Positions 9,084 to 18,159 of a DNA stretch of 64,000 bases are shown here, piece after piece. The stretch spans positions 1 to 64,000 of the forward strand of contig NZ_PTPZ01000010.1 of NCBI RefSeq assembly GCF_002943105.1. Direction: 5' to 3'. Positions within the stretch are counted from its first letter, which is position 1. Each line of letters starts with the position of its first letter. The notes beneath the pieces were generated by a model, which saw only the letters and a program-made list of their open reading frames with translations, had not been told where the DNA came from and searched no databases. Made by a program: the position numbers and the translations under genes. The stretch is from Cloacibacterium normanense (GTDB taxonomy: Bacteria; Bacteroidota; Bacteroidia; Flavobacteriales; Weeksellaceae).

Positions 9084-9472
9084 TCAATATTTGGTGATTT
9101 TTTTATTACGGTAGTATTTTTCAAAAAAAAAATTAAAATTAACAAAAAAATTATAAAATTTCAGCAAAAAATTTATTTCCCTATACTTTTTTGACTTATG
9201 TACGTCTTCAAAGAAATTTGGACATTTTGGAATAAATTCTTAAGTTTTTTTCTAATAAAAAAACCTTTTAATCCATAAAGAGGATGCCCCTTAAAATCAT
9301 AAAAATAAAAATTAGAGGGGAAGCTCGTTTTATCAATCTCTTTAGAAAGAGTAGGACTAAAAAATATATGATAAGTATTATGCAGATGTGATTTGCATTC
9401 TTGAATAAAAGAAAATGCAACTTGAGTAACTCCCGTCCCACTTAAAGTTGTAGTATTGATTATTAGTTTCAT
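9084..9472 (-). pseudogene. Truncated and frameshifted glycosyltransferase remnant
   Basis: From the ATG at 9472 the frame reads 99 residues (MKLIINTTTLSGTGVTQVAFS...) and stops at 9173. The first 80 or so align by eye with the N-terminus of the glycosyltransferase at 7944-9077 (GGLQVAASFI against GVTQVAFSFI; SFPENFTFINF against SFPSNFYFYDF). Past about 9245 another frame stays open to TGA at 9084-9086, reading like a genuine C-terminus (KCPNFFEDVHKSKKYREIN and on to RNKKITKY). The middle and the GT4 catalytic half are absent. I read it as a deletion joining two gene pieces out of frame. A short functional protein from the first frame is possible but unlikely. Confidence 0.6.
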
Positions 9473-9480
9473 ATATTAAT

Positions 9481-10611
9481 TTAGGAATAGTCTAGCTCTT
9501 CTAAAACACTTTTTAAGAATGCTTTATTATCTACTGAATTATATAATCTGATTGCATTTTTAGAAAATTGTTCATGGTTTTCATTTATTTCTAAAATATT
9601 TTGACACAATTCATCAATATTACCATTATCAAAAATTCTACCACAATTATACTTTTCGAAAGGAATTTTGAGACCAGGAATATTATTTCCTATCATGGGG
9701 ATACCATACCCTGAATACTCAAATATCTTATTGGGAGCGCAAAATATCTGATTAAGTGATATAGGGTCATACATTAATATCCCAATATTTGCTAAAGAGG
9801 TAATATAGAGATGCTGAGGAGAAGGAATAAAAGAAATATGTATAAGTGATGGACATAGTTTTTTATATTTTTCAATCATTCCATAATCTCGTCCCATAAT
9901 TACTGGTACATATTCTTCTCCTAATTTATTTACTGCTTTTAAAATAAAAGACAAGTCTCTTTCTGGAGAAACTAATCCTTGATAAAGGATTACTTTTCTT
10001 TTGAGATTAACTATTTGGTGGTAAAGTTCTGGCTGGTGGTTTTTCAAAAAGTTCAAAGCCAGAGAATTCTCTTCTAAACTGTAGGGTTTATTAGGTAAAA
10101 CTAATGGAATTTTTTTGGGTTGAAACCAAACATTAAAAATTGCAGCTCGGATTTCCTCACACACTATAAGTCTTTTAGCTTTTTTCACATATTTATTAAT
10201 AACATATCTGTAAAGCTTAGAATGATCATACATTTCTAAAATATGCATTACATATGATAATTTATTAGGTAATGAAGAAAATAATAATGGTGCTAGACTA
10301 TCTGCATCTACAAACCATATTAGAGCATTAGTATTTTCTTTATTCCATAAATGAGCCAGAACTGCTTTTCTATATTTGTACCAAGTTTTTAGTTTTACAA
10401 AAAGAGATCTTTTTTCTAGATCTACGAAACTCCCTAAATTTAATTCAATATAGTTAACATTTATTTTTCTAAAACGGTCTTTCCAAAATTCGTTAAGTCC
10501 TAATGTAATTAGGGTAACCTCTACTCCTAAATCTCTTAGATGCTGTATTACCATCTGAGTTGGAGGTTCTTTTTCAATTGTATTTTTATGAATAATAATT
10601 ACTTTCCTCAT
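9481..10611 (-). CDS. Glycosyltransferase family 4 (GT-B)
   Basis: A 376-residue protein with an N-terminal Rossmann start (KVIIIHKNTIEKEPPTQM). Its C-terminal half holds ILYQGLVSPERDLSFIL (about 209-225) and a donor-binding region APNKIFEYSGYGIPMIGNN (about 292-310), in place of the usual E-x7-E context. This is the layout of capsule and O-antigen glycosyltransferases of GT4. It sits 12 bp after the polymerase gene of locus A. The donor and acceptor are unknown. Confidence 0.78.
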   Translation of the reverse strand: MRKVIIIHKNTIEKEPPTQMVIQHLRDLGVEVTLITLGLNEFWKDRFRKINVNYIELNLGSFVDLEKRSLFVKLKTWYKYRKAVLAHLWNKENTNALIWFVDADSLAPLLFSSLPNKLSYVMHILEMYDHSKLYRYVINKYVKKAKRLIVCEEIRAAIFNVWFQPKKIPLVLPNKPYSLEENSLALNFLKNHQPELYHQIVNLKRKVILYQGLVSPERDLSFILKAVNKLGEEYVPVIMGRDYGMIEKYKKLCPSLIHISFIPSPQHLYITSLANIGILMYDPISLNQIFCAPNKIFEYSGYGIPMIGNNIPGLKIPFEKYNCGRIFDNGNIDELCQNILEINENHEQFSKNAIRLYNSVDNKAFLKSVLEELDYS

Positions 10612-10623
10612 AAATAAAAAAGT

Positions 10624-11976
10624 TTAATTAAAACTCCACTTATACCTTATAAATGGTTCAATAAAAAAAATGATAAGTAAGAAAAATAGCATTGGGTAAA
10701 GACCTTGAGTAATTCCTGATAAAATATCACCTCTTACAGTGAGTAAACTTGCCAAAAATGAAAGAAGACTAATAAGTAGTGTGAAGTAATTATCAGATAA
10801 AAGAAAAGCATCTACTAATCTTAATAAAATTCCAGCATATAATCCCATAAGAAATGAGTATAGTATAACTCCATATATACCATTATTTGCCCATCCTTCG
10901 CCAGCTACTCCTGCTGCATTAGACCATTTATAATCAGCGAGATGCTGAGGTTCAAAGTTCTGCCCACCCAATTTCACTTCTGTTAAGGCTACGCCAAATC
11001 CTACTGGCTTTTCTTTCCATACACTTCTAGGAATAGGATTAAGTAATACTGCTTTCAAAGTATAATTTAGAGGCAAATAAGGAACTGTATTTCCAAATTT
11101 ATCTACTGAAAGTTCATAATCTTTGAGTAAAAGGTCTCCTTCTGTAGAACTATAATCTTTTTGAGATTGTGAAAAATCCATTTCGGTTATCGTGTTCTGT
11201 AACATGTCCAAATTATCAATCTCTTTATTTCGAATAGATGAAAGAGCTAAAAACATTAATAACACAATTAAACCAGGATACAAAACTTTAGGAGAAAATA
11301 AAATTCCTTTCAATGGTGATAATCCACTTGAAAAATTAGAAATAATTTTGGCTAAAATAATAATAATCAATAGCACAATTATAGCTCCTCTGGTTCCTCT
11401 TGGAAAAGCGACAAGTGCTAGAGCAAGAAAAGAAAGATTGGTATAAAAATAAGAAGTGTTAAATTTCGAGTTATTATAGCTTAAAACAAATAAAATTAAT
11501 GAAGAAACTGAATAAAGTGAAAACTGAATAATACTTAAATAAGTAGGAGCATCTTCTATTTCGGGCAATCTATAATAAAATCTAGTGACCGCTTTTTCAA
11601 AAGAACCATACAACCATGTATTCAATGACAAATCAAAAGTTATATAAGTGAGTACAATTAAAAAAAGGAAAAATTGTTGACTTCTGGTTAATGGTTTAAT
11701 GTCCAAGGATTTAAGCACAGTGCTTTTTCTTTGAAAATAATTTACCAGAAATTTTAGTTCTCTATTTCGGATAAAATATGTGGTTCCAAAGAAAATAAAA
11801 AAAGATAATGTTAAAATTAGTTCAGATTTTTCGGAGAGCACAATTTCTTTTGTCTGTCCAAAAAAAAGGATAAAAATCATTAACATGTAAAACATAGGAT
11901 CAATAATGAAATTATATTTTTTTTTAATAATTATCATTATTGCAAAAAAGATAGCAAAAAATCCAGGAAACGTCAT
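10624..11976 (-). CDS. wzy: Wzy-type oligosaccharide repeat-unit polymerase (O-antigen polymerase)
   Basis: A 450-residue integral membrane protein with roughly 10-12 hydrophobic helices and a large periplasmic loop between about 245 and 345, as expected for Wzy. The loop includes the motif SNAAGVAGEGWANNGIYGV (about 353-371). Wzy proteins share little sequence, so the call rests on topology, length and position next to a Wzx-like flippase and glycosyltransferases. It would link lipid-carried repeat units in the periplasm for the Wza/Wzc exporter encoded upstream. Confidence 0.78.
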   Translation of the reverse strand: MTFPGFFAIFFAIMIIIKKKYNFIIDPMFYMLMIFILFFGQTKEIVLSEKSELILTLSFFIFFGTTYFIRNRELKFLVNYFQRKSTVLKSLDIKPLTRSQQFFLFLIVLTYITFDLSLNTWLYGSFEKAVTRFYYRLPEIEDAPTYLSIIQFSLYSVSSLILFVLSYNNSKFNTSYFYTNLSFLALALVAFPRGTRGAIIVLLIIIILAKIISNFSSGLSPLKGILFSPKVLYPGLIVLLMFLALSSIRNKEIDNLDMLQNTITEMDFSQSQKDYSSTEGDLLLKDYELSVDKFGNTVPYLPLNYTLKAVLLNPIPRSVWKEKPVGFGVALTEVKLGGQNFEPQHLADYKWSNAAGVAGEGWANNGIYGVILYSFLMGLYAGILLRLVDAFLLSDNYFTLLISLLSFLASLLTVRGDILSGITQGLYPMLFFLLIIFFIEPFIRYKWSFN

Positions 11977-11994
11977 TACTCTTAAGATTACATG

Positions 11995-13302
11995 TTAATT
12001 TAAATATCTTCTAATATACAAAAACTGAATGATTGCATGACAAAAATAGCTTATAAGATAAGCTAATGATAATCCTATAGCACCTAGAGCTTCTTTTTCA
12101 ACTAAAAAATGAGTACTTACAGTAAGTATAATTGCCCACATGAGATTAGCATAAAAACCTAACCACATTTTCCCTTGGCTTGCAATAGCCTGACCAATTA
12201 CATTATTTATAGAAATTAATCCTGTTGTAATGAACATAATTATTATTGGCCATAATAAATCATTATATTTTGCTCCATAAAAATCTACAATTAATGGAGA
12301 AAGTATCACAAAAACGATTACTAAAAAAAAAGCTAGAACAATATTTATTTTAAGATTTTTATTATAAACCATTCTGTATTGCGCCTTGTCTTCTACTCTT
12401 GAAGATAAAAGAGGAAGTGCTATTTGCGATAAAGCGGCAGGAATGAATAAAATGGTATTTCTCCATTGGCTAGCAATATCAAAATTAGCCATTTGTAAAT
12501 ATCCACTGGGTTGATTTACTAAAACATAATTAGCATACCATACCACTGGTGCAACCATTAATCCCGCTAAAAAAGCTGGAAAGCTAAAATCCCATAGTAT
12601 TTTAATTTCTTTAAAATTCTCTTTGCTCCAAAATTCAATTTTAAATTCTGAATAGAATTTTTTTCTTAGAGTGATAAAATTGAAAATAAAAAATAAAACG
12701 TAATTAGCTCCAAATGCGATGATTACAACATCTAAAGTATAAAATCTTGCCGCTAATATCAAAAGAACAGAAGAAATAATTCCGCTCATCGCACTATTGA
12801 TAGATAATTCTTTAAATTTTTCTATTCCTGCTAAAATTCCATTCTGTATACCATTCACCGAAGAAAAGAATAAAATAAAAGCACTTATTTTAATTTCTGT
12901 ATTTAAATTCGGAGCATTTATTTGATGCGCTATAGGTATAGCAAACAGATAAATTAGAAAGGAAATGAGAATGCTAATTACTATTGCAAAAAAAGTAGAC
13001 ATTCCTACAATTCTCTCTAATTTTATTTTTTGAGAAAAACGATATTGTGCAATAAACTTAGTTGCGGTCATTCCTAGCTCCATACCAGCAAACATGGCAA
13101 ACATTAAAATTGTAGATTTTATGATTCCAAATTGCCCATACTCTTCTTTGTCTAAATATTTAGCCATAAAGATTGTAGCAATTAACAATGTAAACTTAGA
13201 GATTACATTCCCTAAAATAATCCAAAAACTCTGACTAAAAATTTTTCTGTTTAAATCTGAAGATAGTGTTTTTACTATTTTTTCATGTATAATTCTTCGC
13301 AT
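11995..13302 (-). CDS. wzx: Wzx-type polysaccharide flippase (MOP superfamily)
   Basis: A 435-residue protein with about 12 transmembrane helices. It has the N-terminal region FSQSFWIILGNVISKFTLLIATIFMAKYLDKEEYGQFGI typical of polysaccharide biosynthesis flippases. It should move undecaprenyl-linked repeat units from the cytoplasmic to the periplasmic face. It lies between the WecB-like epimerase (6 bp away) and the polymerase, the usual place in a Wzy-dependent locus. Confidence 0.87.
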   Translation of the reverse strand: MRRIIHEKIVKTLSSDLNRKIFSQSFWIILGNVISKFTLLIATIFMAKYLDKEEYGQFGIIKSTILMFAMFAGMELGMTATKFIAQYRFSQKIKLERIVGMSTFFAIVISILISFLIYLFAIPIAHQINAPNLNTEIKISAFILFFSSVNGIQNGILAGIEKFKELSINSAMSGIISSVLLILAARFYTLDVVIIAFGANYVLFFIFNFITLRKKFYSEFKIEFWSKENFKEIKILWDFSFPAFLAGLMVAPVVWYANYVLVNQPSGYLQMANFDIASQWRNTILFIPAALSQIALPLLSSRVEDKAQYRMVYNKNLKINIVLAFFLVIVFVILSPLIVDFYGAKYNDLLWPIIIMFITTGLISINNVIGQAIASQGKMWLGFYANLMWAIILTVSTHFLVEKEALGAIGLSLAYLISYFCHAIIQFLYIRRYLN

Positions 13303-13308
13303 AAACCG

Positions 13309-14424
13309 CTATAGATTTGCAATAAAATCTACTATTCTTTCACTTGCTTTTCCGTCTCCATAAGGATTATGTAATTCACTCATCAAAGAATATTTCTCAG
13401 TATTTTCTAATAAAATATTAGTTTCTTTTACAATTTTTTGTTTATCTGTACCTACAAGAATTACTGTTCCAGAATCTACTGCTTCAGGGCGTTCTGTAGT
13501 ATCTCTCATTACTAATACTGGTTTCCCTAAACTAGGAGCTTCTTCTTGAATTCCTCCCGAATCTGTAATAATTAAATATGCATTTTTCATTAACCAAACA
13601 AATGCGGGATATGATAATGGGGAAACTAATTTTATATTTTCTATTCCAGAAAGTAATTCATAAACAGGACCTTTAATATTAGGATTTAAATGTACGGGAT
13701 AAATAATCTGTACATTCTTATTATTTAAGGCTACCTCTTTTAGTGCTTCACAAATATTAATAAAGCCTAAACCATGATTCTCTCTTCTATGACCAGTTAT
13801 TAAAATAATTTTCTTCTCCGTATCTATTATTTTTTTAAGCTCTAAAATTTCGGAATTTTCAAAATTTTGGACTCTCTTGGAACTAAAAAGTAATGCATCA
13901 ATAACTGTATTTCCTGTAATTACAATACTATTCTCTTTAATATTTTCCTTCCTTAAGTTTTGTTCAGAGTTTTCCGTAGGCACGAAATGATAATCAGCTA
14001 CGCGACCTGCTATTTGTCTATTCATTTCCTCTGGGAAAGGAGATTTTTTATTATTAGTTCTTAATCCTGCCTCTACATGACAAACTTTAGCACCTGCATA
14101 GAAAGAAGCTATACTTGCTGCCATAGTAGTAGTAGTATCTCCGTGAACATAGACATAATCGGGCTTATATTCTTCAAGTATGGGCTGAAGTCCTGTAATA
14201 ATATCAGAAGTTAGGGAATATAAATTTTGATTAGGCTTCATAAGATTTAAATCATAATCAGGAGTAATTTCAAAAAAATCTAGTACTTGATCTAGCATTT
14301 CTCTATGCTGAGCGGTGACACATACTTTTGTTTGAAATTGGTCTCGTTTTTGAAACTCTTTAATTAAAGGAGCCATTTTTATTGCTTCTGGACGAGTTCC
14401 AAATATGATTAAATTTTTTTTCAT
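13309..14424 (-). CDS. wecB: UDP-N-acetylglucosamine 2-epimerase, non-hydrolysing
   Basis: A 371-residue WecB-family enzyme that interconverts UDP-GlcNAc and UDP-ManNAc. It shows GTRPEAIKMAPLI (about 9-21), VHGDTTTTMAAS, CHVEAGLRTNN (about 115-125), PFPEEMNRQ, ITGHRRENHG and SGGIQEEAPSLG (about 284-295). VEAGLRT is the true WecB form, in contrast to the FnlC-like paralogues at 5384 and 48744. No ManNAc dehydrogenase lies in locus A; the nearest dehydrogenase is at 56018 in locus B. It is cotranscribed with wzc (6 bp gap). Confidence 0.9.
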   Translation of the reverse strand: MKKNLIIFGTRPEAIKMAPLIKEFQKRDQFQTKVCVTAQHREMLDQVLDFFEITPDYDLNLMKPNQNLYSLTSDIITGLQPILEEYKPDYVYVHGDTTTTMAASIASFYAGAKVCHVEAGLRTNNKKSPFPEEMNRQIAGRVADYHFVPTENSEQNLRKENIKENSIVITGNTVIDALLFSSKRVQNFENSEILELKKIIDTEKKIILITGHRRENHGLGFINICEALKEVALNNKNVQIIYPVHLNPNIKGPVYELLSGIENIKLVSPLSYPAFVWLMKNAYLIITDSGGIQEEAPSLGKPVLVMRDTTERPEAVDSGTVILVGTDKQKIVKETNILLENTEKYSLMSELHNPYGDGKASERIVDFIANL

Positions 14425-14430
14425 AGATGA

Positions 14431-16779
14431 TTAGTTATTTAGTTTTTCTTTTATTCTCTCAAAAAATGTTTTTTCTTTAGCGCCGTATCCATAGCCATAT
14501 TTATTACCATACCCGAAATAATCACTATTTACATCATTTATGACAAAAGCTGTGTTTTTAATTTTATGAGATTCTATATTCTTGTTTGCAAACTCTACTA
14601 AAAGTTTTTCTGTGTATTGTGATCTTACCACATATAATGTTACATCTGCCCATTCTGAGATTAAGAATGAATCTGTAACCAACATCAATGGAGCTGTATC
14701 AAGAATTATGTAGTCATAACTTTGAGATAGAATATTGATTAGGGCTTCAAATTTTCCATTAGAAAGTAAATCAGTAGGATTTGGGGGGATATTTCCAGAA
14801 TACATTACATCAAGATGAGGATTGAAAATACTTTTATGTATTAACGTTTCAATATCCATACTTTCATTATGTAAATACTCTGTAAGCCCGCTTAGACCTT
14901 TTCTTTCGGTATTATATCTCTGAAGTTGAGGATTTCTAATATCTGCTCCAATAATAATAGTCTTTTTGGTAGGGCTCGCTATGGTTAATGCAAGATTTAC
15001 AGAAATAAATGTTTTTCCTTCTCCCTTTACACTTGAAGTAACCATTACCACCTTTCCTTTCTTTTTCTTTGTCATAAAATTCATATTGGTAATTAGAATT
15101 CTAAATGACTCTGCTAAAGGAGAGTTATCATTTACCTTCACTAGATCATGGTCTCCTTTTTCTAAACGAGGAATTTCGCCTATGATAGGTTTCCCTTTAG
15201 AAATTTTTTCAATGTCATGTTTTGATTTTACTTTATTATTAAATCTTTCTAACAATGAAATAATAATGTAAGGAATTAATAATCCTAAAAACAAACCTGC
15301 TAATAGAATAATTGAAGATTTAGGGGCTACCTGAGCATTTTTAAATGCTTTATCTACAATTCTTGCTTTGGGAGCTGTCACCGCTAGGGATATCTGAGTC
15401 TCTTCTCTTTTTTGTAATAACAATAAATAGAGCGACTCTTTAATTTGTTGCTCACGTTCTATGCTTCTAAACAATTTTTCTTGCGCAGGTATTTTTGCAA
15501 TTTTACCAGACACTAAATTCTGCTCTTGTTCGTAAGTACTTACAGCCAGCTGCAATCCGTTTTTGTTTTTTTGAAGATTTTGTAAAATAGTTGGTCTTAA
15601 ATTATTAATTTGAGACGTAACTTCTATTACTAATGGGTTCTGAGGTGTTGCGTTCTCTAGTAACCTATTTCTTTCTAGAATTAATTGATTATAAGCTGTA
15701 ATATTAGCTACTGCTCCTGGATTATCTAATCCAATATTATTAGGAATTACTTGATAGTTTCCTTGTCTGGAAACAAAAGAGATTAAGCTATTTGTTAACT
15801 CTAATTGTGAGGCCAGCTCTAGTTCTTTGGCTCTAGCTTCTGCAGAGGTTTTAAGGCCTAATTCTCCTTCGACAGCTAAATCAGTAATTTGATTGTTTCT
15901 TTTGAATTGTTCTTTTTGACTTTCTACATTCCCTAAATCTTTACCTACGTTTGCTATTCTTTCTTCAATAAATTCAGCTGTTTTCTTGGACTCTTCATTT
16001 TTATCATTAATAGCATCTGCATTGTAGACTTCAACTAAGTGATTAATTATATCCTTTGCTTTATCAATATTGGGATAATTCATTGATAATTTAATCACGG
16101 TAACATCTTTATTTACTAATGAGGCATTAATTAGCTTTTGATAGTCTATGGTTTTGTTTTCAATATTAGAAACATTAATGATAAGTTCATCTAACTTTTC
16201 TTTGCTAGGTTTAAAAATTTTGTTTTTTAAAATAATAACATTTGCGTTCGGCAATGATACAACCTTATTATAGGTAGTCACTGTAGTAAAACCTTCCTTG
16301 TTGGTTATGGTTATTTTTTCTCCTTTTAATGAAAGAAATAATGGTTCTGGTTTCTTTTCAGTACTTTTTTCATTTACTATTTTTACAATAATGGGAGAAG
16401 TTTTACCAAATACTTCAGTGTCTTTAAATAATCCTGGTTTATAAATATCTGTCTCTAAACCTAAATCTTTAATTACAGTTGTAATGAGTTTTTTAGACTT
16501 TAAAACTTCAATTTCATTATCAACTCCATCCGAACTCATTTTACCCAATCCAGACAAATCTCTCAGCATTTCAAAGTCTTGACCACCCATTGATCTTTTA
16601 GAATCTCTAATCAATACTGTAGAAACAACTTCATAAATTGGGTTTTGTGTTTTTAGAAAAAAATAAGCAATTAGTAATGTAAAAATTCCACTCAATGCAA
16701 ACCATTTCCATCGTTTAATATAGGGTCTGATAAGTTCATTTATATGAATTTCTTCTTTTTGGAAACTATTATTGTTCAT
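14431..16779 (-). CDS. wzc: Wzc-like polysaccharide co-polymerase and tyrosine autokinase
   Basis: A 782-residue inner-membrane protein of the Wzc/BY-kinase family that controls chain length and export with Wza. It has a Wzz domain with a first membrane helix at about 31-50, a long periplasmic coiled-coil region to about 480 and a second helix at about 490-513. A cytoplasmic kinase domain follows, with Walker [10 protein letters not shown] (about 578-586) and Walker [10 protein letters not shown] (about 690-700). The A' motif reads [10 protein letters not shown], lacking the first Asp of the usual D-x-D but keeping D-x-R. The C-terminus is a tyrosine cluster ([17 protein letters not shown]), the expected autophosphorylation tail. 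Confidence 0.92.
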   Translation of the reverse strand: MNNNSFQKEEIHINELIRPYIKRWKWFALSGIFTLLIAYFFLKTQNPIYEVVSTVLIRDSKRSMGGQDFEMLRDLSGLGKMSSDGVDNEIEVLKSKKLITTVIKDLGLETDIYKPGLFKDTEVFGKTSPIIVKIVNEKSTEKKPEPLFLSLKGEKITITNKEGFTTVTTYNKVVSLPNANVIILKNKIFKPSKEKLDELIINVSNIENKTIDYQKLINASLVNKDVTVIKLSMNYPNIDKAKDIINHLVEVYNADAINDKNEESKKTAEFIEERIANVGKDLGNVESQKEQFKRNNQITDLAVEGELGLKTSAEARAKELELASQLELTNSLISFVSRQGNYQVIPNNIGLDNPGAVANITAYNQLILERNRLLENATPQNPLVIEVTSQINNLRPTILQNLQKNKNGLQLAVSTYEQEQNLVSGKIAKIPAQEKLFRSIEREQQIKESLYLLLLQKREETQISLAVTAPKARIVDKAFKNAQVAPKSSIILLAGLFLGLLIPYIIISLLERFNNKVKSKHDIEKISKGKPIIGEIPRLEKGDHDLVKVNDNSPLAESFRILITNMNFMTKKKKGKVVMVTSSVKGEGKTFISVNLALTIASPTKKTIIIGADIRNPQLQRYNTERKGLSGLTEYLHNESMDIETLIHKSIFNPHLDVMYSGNIPPNPTDLLSNGKFEALINILSQSYDYIILDTAPLMLVTDSFLISEWADVTLYVVRSQYTEKLLVEFANKNIESHKIKNTAFVINDVNSDYFGYGNKYGYGYGAKEKTFFERIKEKLNN

Positions 16780-16782
16780 TTT

Positions 16783-17586
16783 CTAATTTTTAAAAATCAA
16801 AGCTAAAATTGTTACAACGATTGAGGCTACTGAAATGTAAATACCTGTATTAGGGTCTAATCTAGACGTTTTTTGTTTTGTTTCATTTGGAGATACAATA
16901 ATCACATCATTTTGTTTCAAATAGAAATATGGAGAATTTATAAAATCTGCTTTGGTAAGATCTAATCTTTGCTTCGTTATTACACCATCTACATTTCTAA
17001 TAACCAAAACATCATCTCTATTTCCATAAATCGTTAAATCGCCAGCTAAACCCATTACTTCTAACAAAGTAGTCTGTGCTTCGGGAATATTATATGTTCC
17101 TGGACGATTTACTTCTCCTAAGACTGTAATTTTATAATTGGTGTTTTTAACCGAAACCTGAGGATTTATAACATATTTTGTTATTTCTTTCTTTAAGGTT
17201 TCTTTTAAATCCTCCGTTGTTAAATTTTCAGTATTTATTTTACCCACAACAGGAAAATCTATATTCCCCTGAGTATCTACTATATATGTAGGTCCTGAGG
17301 TAGAAGTCTGATTTTGGGTAGGCATATTATTACTCGCAGTAGAATATTGTAAAATTTGTCCCGAAGAAAAATTTTGGTTAAAGGGTCTTACCACATCCAT
17401 ATCTTTTGCGGTTACCAAAATAACGAGTTGATCATTTGGTTGTATTGTAGATTTTGCATTTTTCATCGAGGCTTGTAGTGCCACATTTTCGATGTTTTGC
17501 AGGTAATCTAATTTTTTTTGACTGGTACAAGAATTTAGAAAAATAAATACTAGATTTATTAATAAAATAAAAATATTTTTCTTCAT
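16783..17586 (-). CDS. wza: Wza-like outer-membrane polysaccharide export lipoprotein
   Basis: A 267-residue protein with a lipoprotein signal (hydrophobic stretch then LNSC, Cys at 20). It has a poly-export domain (QPNDQLVILVTAKD, then FPVVGKI) and an SLBB-like domain (ITVLGEVNRPGTYNIPE, about 153-169). A hydrophobic C-terminal helix (ISVASIVVTILALIFKN) takes the place of the amphipathic helix of E. coli Wza, as is common in Bacteroidota. It would form the outer-membrane channel for the locus A polymer. It is the first gene after a 573-bp leader with an ops-like element and lies 3 bp before wzc. Confidence 0.9.
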   Translation of the reverse strand: MKKNIFILLINLVFIFLNSCTSQKKLDYLQNIENVALQASMKNAKSTIQPNDQLVILVTAKDMDVVRPFNQNFSSGQILQYSTASNNMPTQNQTSTSGPTYIVDTQGNIDFPVVGKINTENLTTEDLKETLKKEITKYVINPQVSVKNTNYKITVLGEVNRPGTYNIPEAQTTLLEVMGLAGDLTIYGNRDDVLVIRNVDGVITKQRLDLTKADFINSPYFYLKQNDVIIVSPNETKQKTSRLDPNTGIYISVASIVVTILALIFKN

Positions 17587-18159
17587 TTATTAAATTTATA
17601 ATTAAAATATACAGTTTTGTTTTAAAAGTGTCTTTTTAAGGACGTACAATATAGGACTTTCTTTTATAATAACAGAAGTTTAATGCCGTTAAAAACCTCT
17701 GATCATACTATTTTTACTTTACAGTTTTTTTCTTTTTTTTTACAGCTTCGCTTAGTGAGTCCCATAATTTATCACTCACCTTATTTCATTCTCATTCTCC
17801 AAGAATTATATAATACTAAAATTATATTCATTCTTATTTATTATCATTCTTTTCATTTATACCAACGTAAAAATAGTAAATTTTGTATCTCTACTTTCTA
17901 TTTTTCGTCACTTGAATTTCATTTTATAAATTTTAAAGACTTAAAGCCTTTTTTTCACTATTTTACTTCTTCTCTAACATGCAAAAAAATCTCATGATTT
18001 TGTCATGAAATTTATTGCTGATATAAAAATTTAGCTTTTTAAAATGATTTGTAATAATATTCCTCAGCATTGTAATATCTATTCAATTGAAGACTTTTTA
18101 TAAGGTGTTTATTAATTTTTAAAAGAAGAACCTTATTTAAAATAAATCTTAGTGTTATT
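17587..18159 (-). other. 573-bp leader and intergenic region upstream of wza
   Basis: No gene is supported here; a plus-strand frame at 17683-17997 is low-complexity and rejected. The region holds the GCGAAGC leader element (17745-17764) and a hairpin next to it. I found no full TTTG-N19-TAnnTTTG promoter, so wza may be read from an unrecognised promoter or from the capD-like gene upstream. Confidence 0.55.
17745..17764 (-). promoter_or_regulatory. Candidate ops-like leader element upstream of wza
   Basis: The coding-strand sequence TGGGACTCACTAAGCGAAGC is 17/20 identical to 57501-57520, upstream of the locus B dehydrogenase gene. Both contain GCGAAGC, known to form a very stable mini-hairpin, with flanking bases that stay paired (A-U here, G-C in the other). 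A GTGAGT/ACTCAC inverted repeat (17755-17760 with 17774-17779) adds a second stem. It is 158 bp before wza. A role as recruitment or pause site for the NusG-like protein at 59461 is inferred by analogy with RfaH and ops. Confidence 0.5.

Noticed and set aside
17683-17997. Plus-strand open frame of 104 codons upstream of wza
   Set aside because: Low-complexity Phe/Leu/Ser-rich translation, no recognisable motif, and it runs opposite to the leader element of the wza operon; it is best explained by AT-rich non-coding DNA.
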